In this document: piece by piece, positions 63,563 to 64,000 of the stretch
Layout: every line of letters starts with the position of its first letter
Numbering within the stretch: the stretch's first letter is position 1
Assembly: GCA_963971305.1 (NCBI GenBank)
Contig: OZ020307.1
Location: 60,323,702-60,387,701, forward strand
Source of the DNA: Arcuatula senhousia
Taxonomy: Eukaryota; Mollusca; Bivalvia; Mytilida; Mytilidae
Direction: 5' to 3'
Length of the DNA: 64,000 nucleotides
Made by a program: the position numbers and the translations under genes
Notes under the pieces: generated by a model
The model's database searches: none
What the model was told of the DNA's origin: nothing
The model's input: only the letters and a program-made list of their open reading frames with translations

Positions 63563-64000
63563 TTAGGGCCCCGCATCAAAGATGCGGACGCCCTATAGCT
63601 TTCACTGTGTCCGTCCGTCCGTCCGTCTGTCCGTCCGTCAACAATTCTTGTGAACACTAAAAATAAAAAACTATTAACACCACATTTCTGAAATTTTGTA
63701 CAGCTACTAAGTAACATGTCATAATTTGCATATTGAAATTTCATGCAAATCGGTTAAATATTTTTGGAATAAACATCATTTTTTATCGAAAATCACAAAT
63801 TTTGAGATTTGGGCTTAGTGAACACTAAAACTCAAAAACTGTTAACAATACAGTTCTGAAACTTTGTACAGCTGCTAAGTAGCATGTCAGGATTTGCATA
63901 TTGAATTTTCGTGCAAATTTGTTAAATATTTTTGGAAAAAACTTCATTTTTTATCTAAAATCACAGATTTTGAGAATTTGGATTTGTGAACACTAAACCT
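63563..64000 (-). mobile_element. Helentron-like tandem-core element, cut by the window end
   Basis: On the - strand the 3' end shows hairpin CCGCATC-TTT-GATGCGG (63587-63571), then GGCC and CTAA followed by T, the classic Helitron-type terminus. A (GTCC)n tract (63609-63640) adjoins. The core repeats at exactly 168 bp: GTGAACACTAAAA-like starts at 63651, 63819 and 63987. Confidence 0.65.

Noticed and set aside
1..64000. tRNA or rRNA genes
   Set aside because: I looked for cloverleaf-like B-box motifs and rRNA-like conserved blocks while reading and saw none that could be supported.

Overview
The window is AT-rich invertebrate DNA with GT-AG introns, very few genes and a dense layer of mobile elements. 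The repeat families are ones I associate with bivalve molluscs: short-tailed SINE-like repeats, Penelope-like reverse transcriptases, DIRS/Ngaro elements, hammerhead-ribozyme retrozymes and tandem-core Helentron-like elements. A mussel-like (mytilid) genome is my best guess, by inference only.

Only one host gene family is convincing: a patatin-like phospholipase present as a tandem pair on the + strand. Copy 1 contributes only its last four coding exons (9706-12734); its 5' exons must lie before the window. Copy 2 can be assembled completely from 14 exons (22807-50528). All splice phases agree and the product is 563 residues. It has a possible myristoylated N-terminus, the patatin motifs GGGVKG, GTSAG and DGG, and a C-terminal EF-hand pair. 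The 3' ends of the two copies (about 9555-13535 and 47382-51340) are a segmental duplication. Comparing them dates later insertions in either copy: a 5'-truncated LINE in copy 1, and a TAA-flanked MITE and a hammerhead-bearing tandem dimer in copy 2.

Layout. 1-4300: three-ORF DIRS/Ngaro-like retrotransposon on the - strand, all ORFs open. 4960-9300: decayed retrozyme copies, two decayed Penelope-like copies on the - strand and a palindromic MITE. 9555-13535: 3' part of phospholipase copy 1. 13.5-22.8 kb: mostly gene-free, with a LINE fragment, a TIR-bounded block, minisatellites and a hairpin repeat. 22.8-51.3 kb: phospholipase copy 2, its introns full of foldback elements, a 70-bp minisatellite, SINE-like and Penelope-like copies, a Helentron-like element with a 155-bp array, and the hammerhead dimer. 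51.3-64 kb: gene-poor, with a BEL/Pao integrase fragment, a ~240-bp satellite, three further tandem-core Helentron-like elements, a hammerhead retrozyme nested in a MITE, and a small cysteine-rich coding remnant.

The most interesting layer is the self-cleaving RNA layer. Two unrelated repeat families carry type-I hammerhead motifs of the same architecture but with different, compensating stems. One forms a 358-bp unit with exact 47-bp terminal direct repeats whose 5' end coincides with the predicted ribozyme cleavage site. The other is a near-identical tandem dimer inside a phospholipase intron, in the sense orientation.
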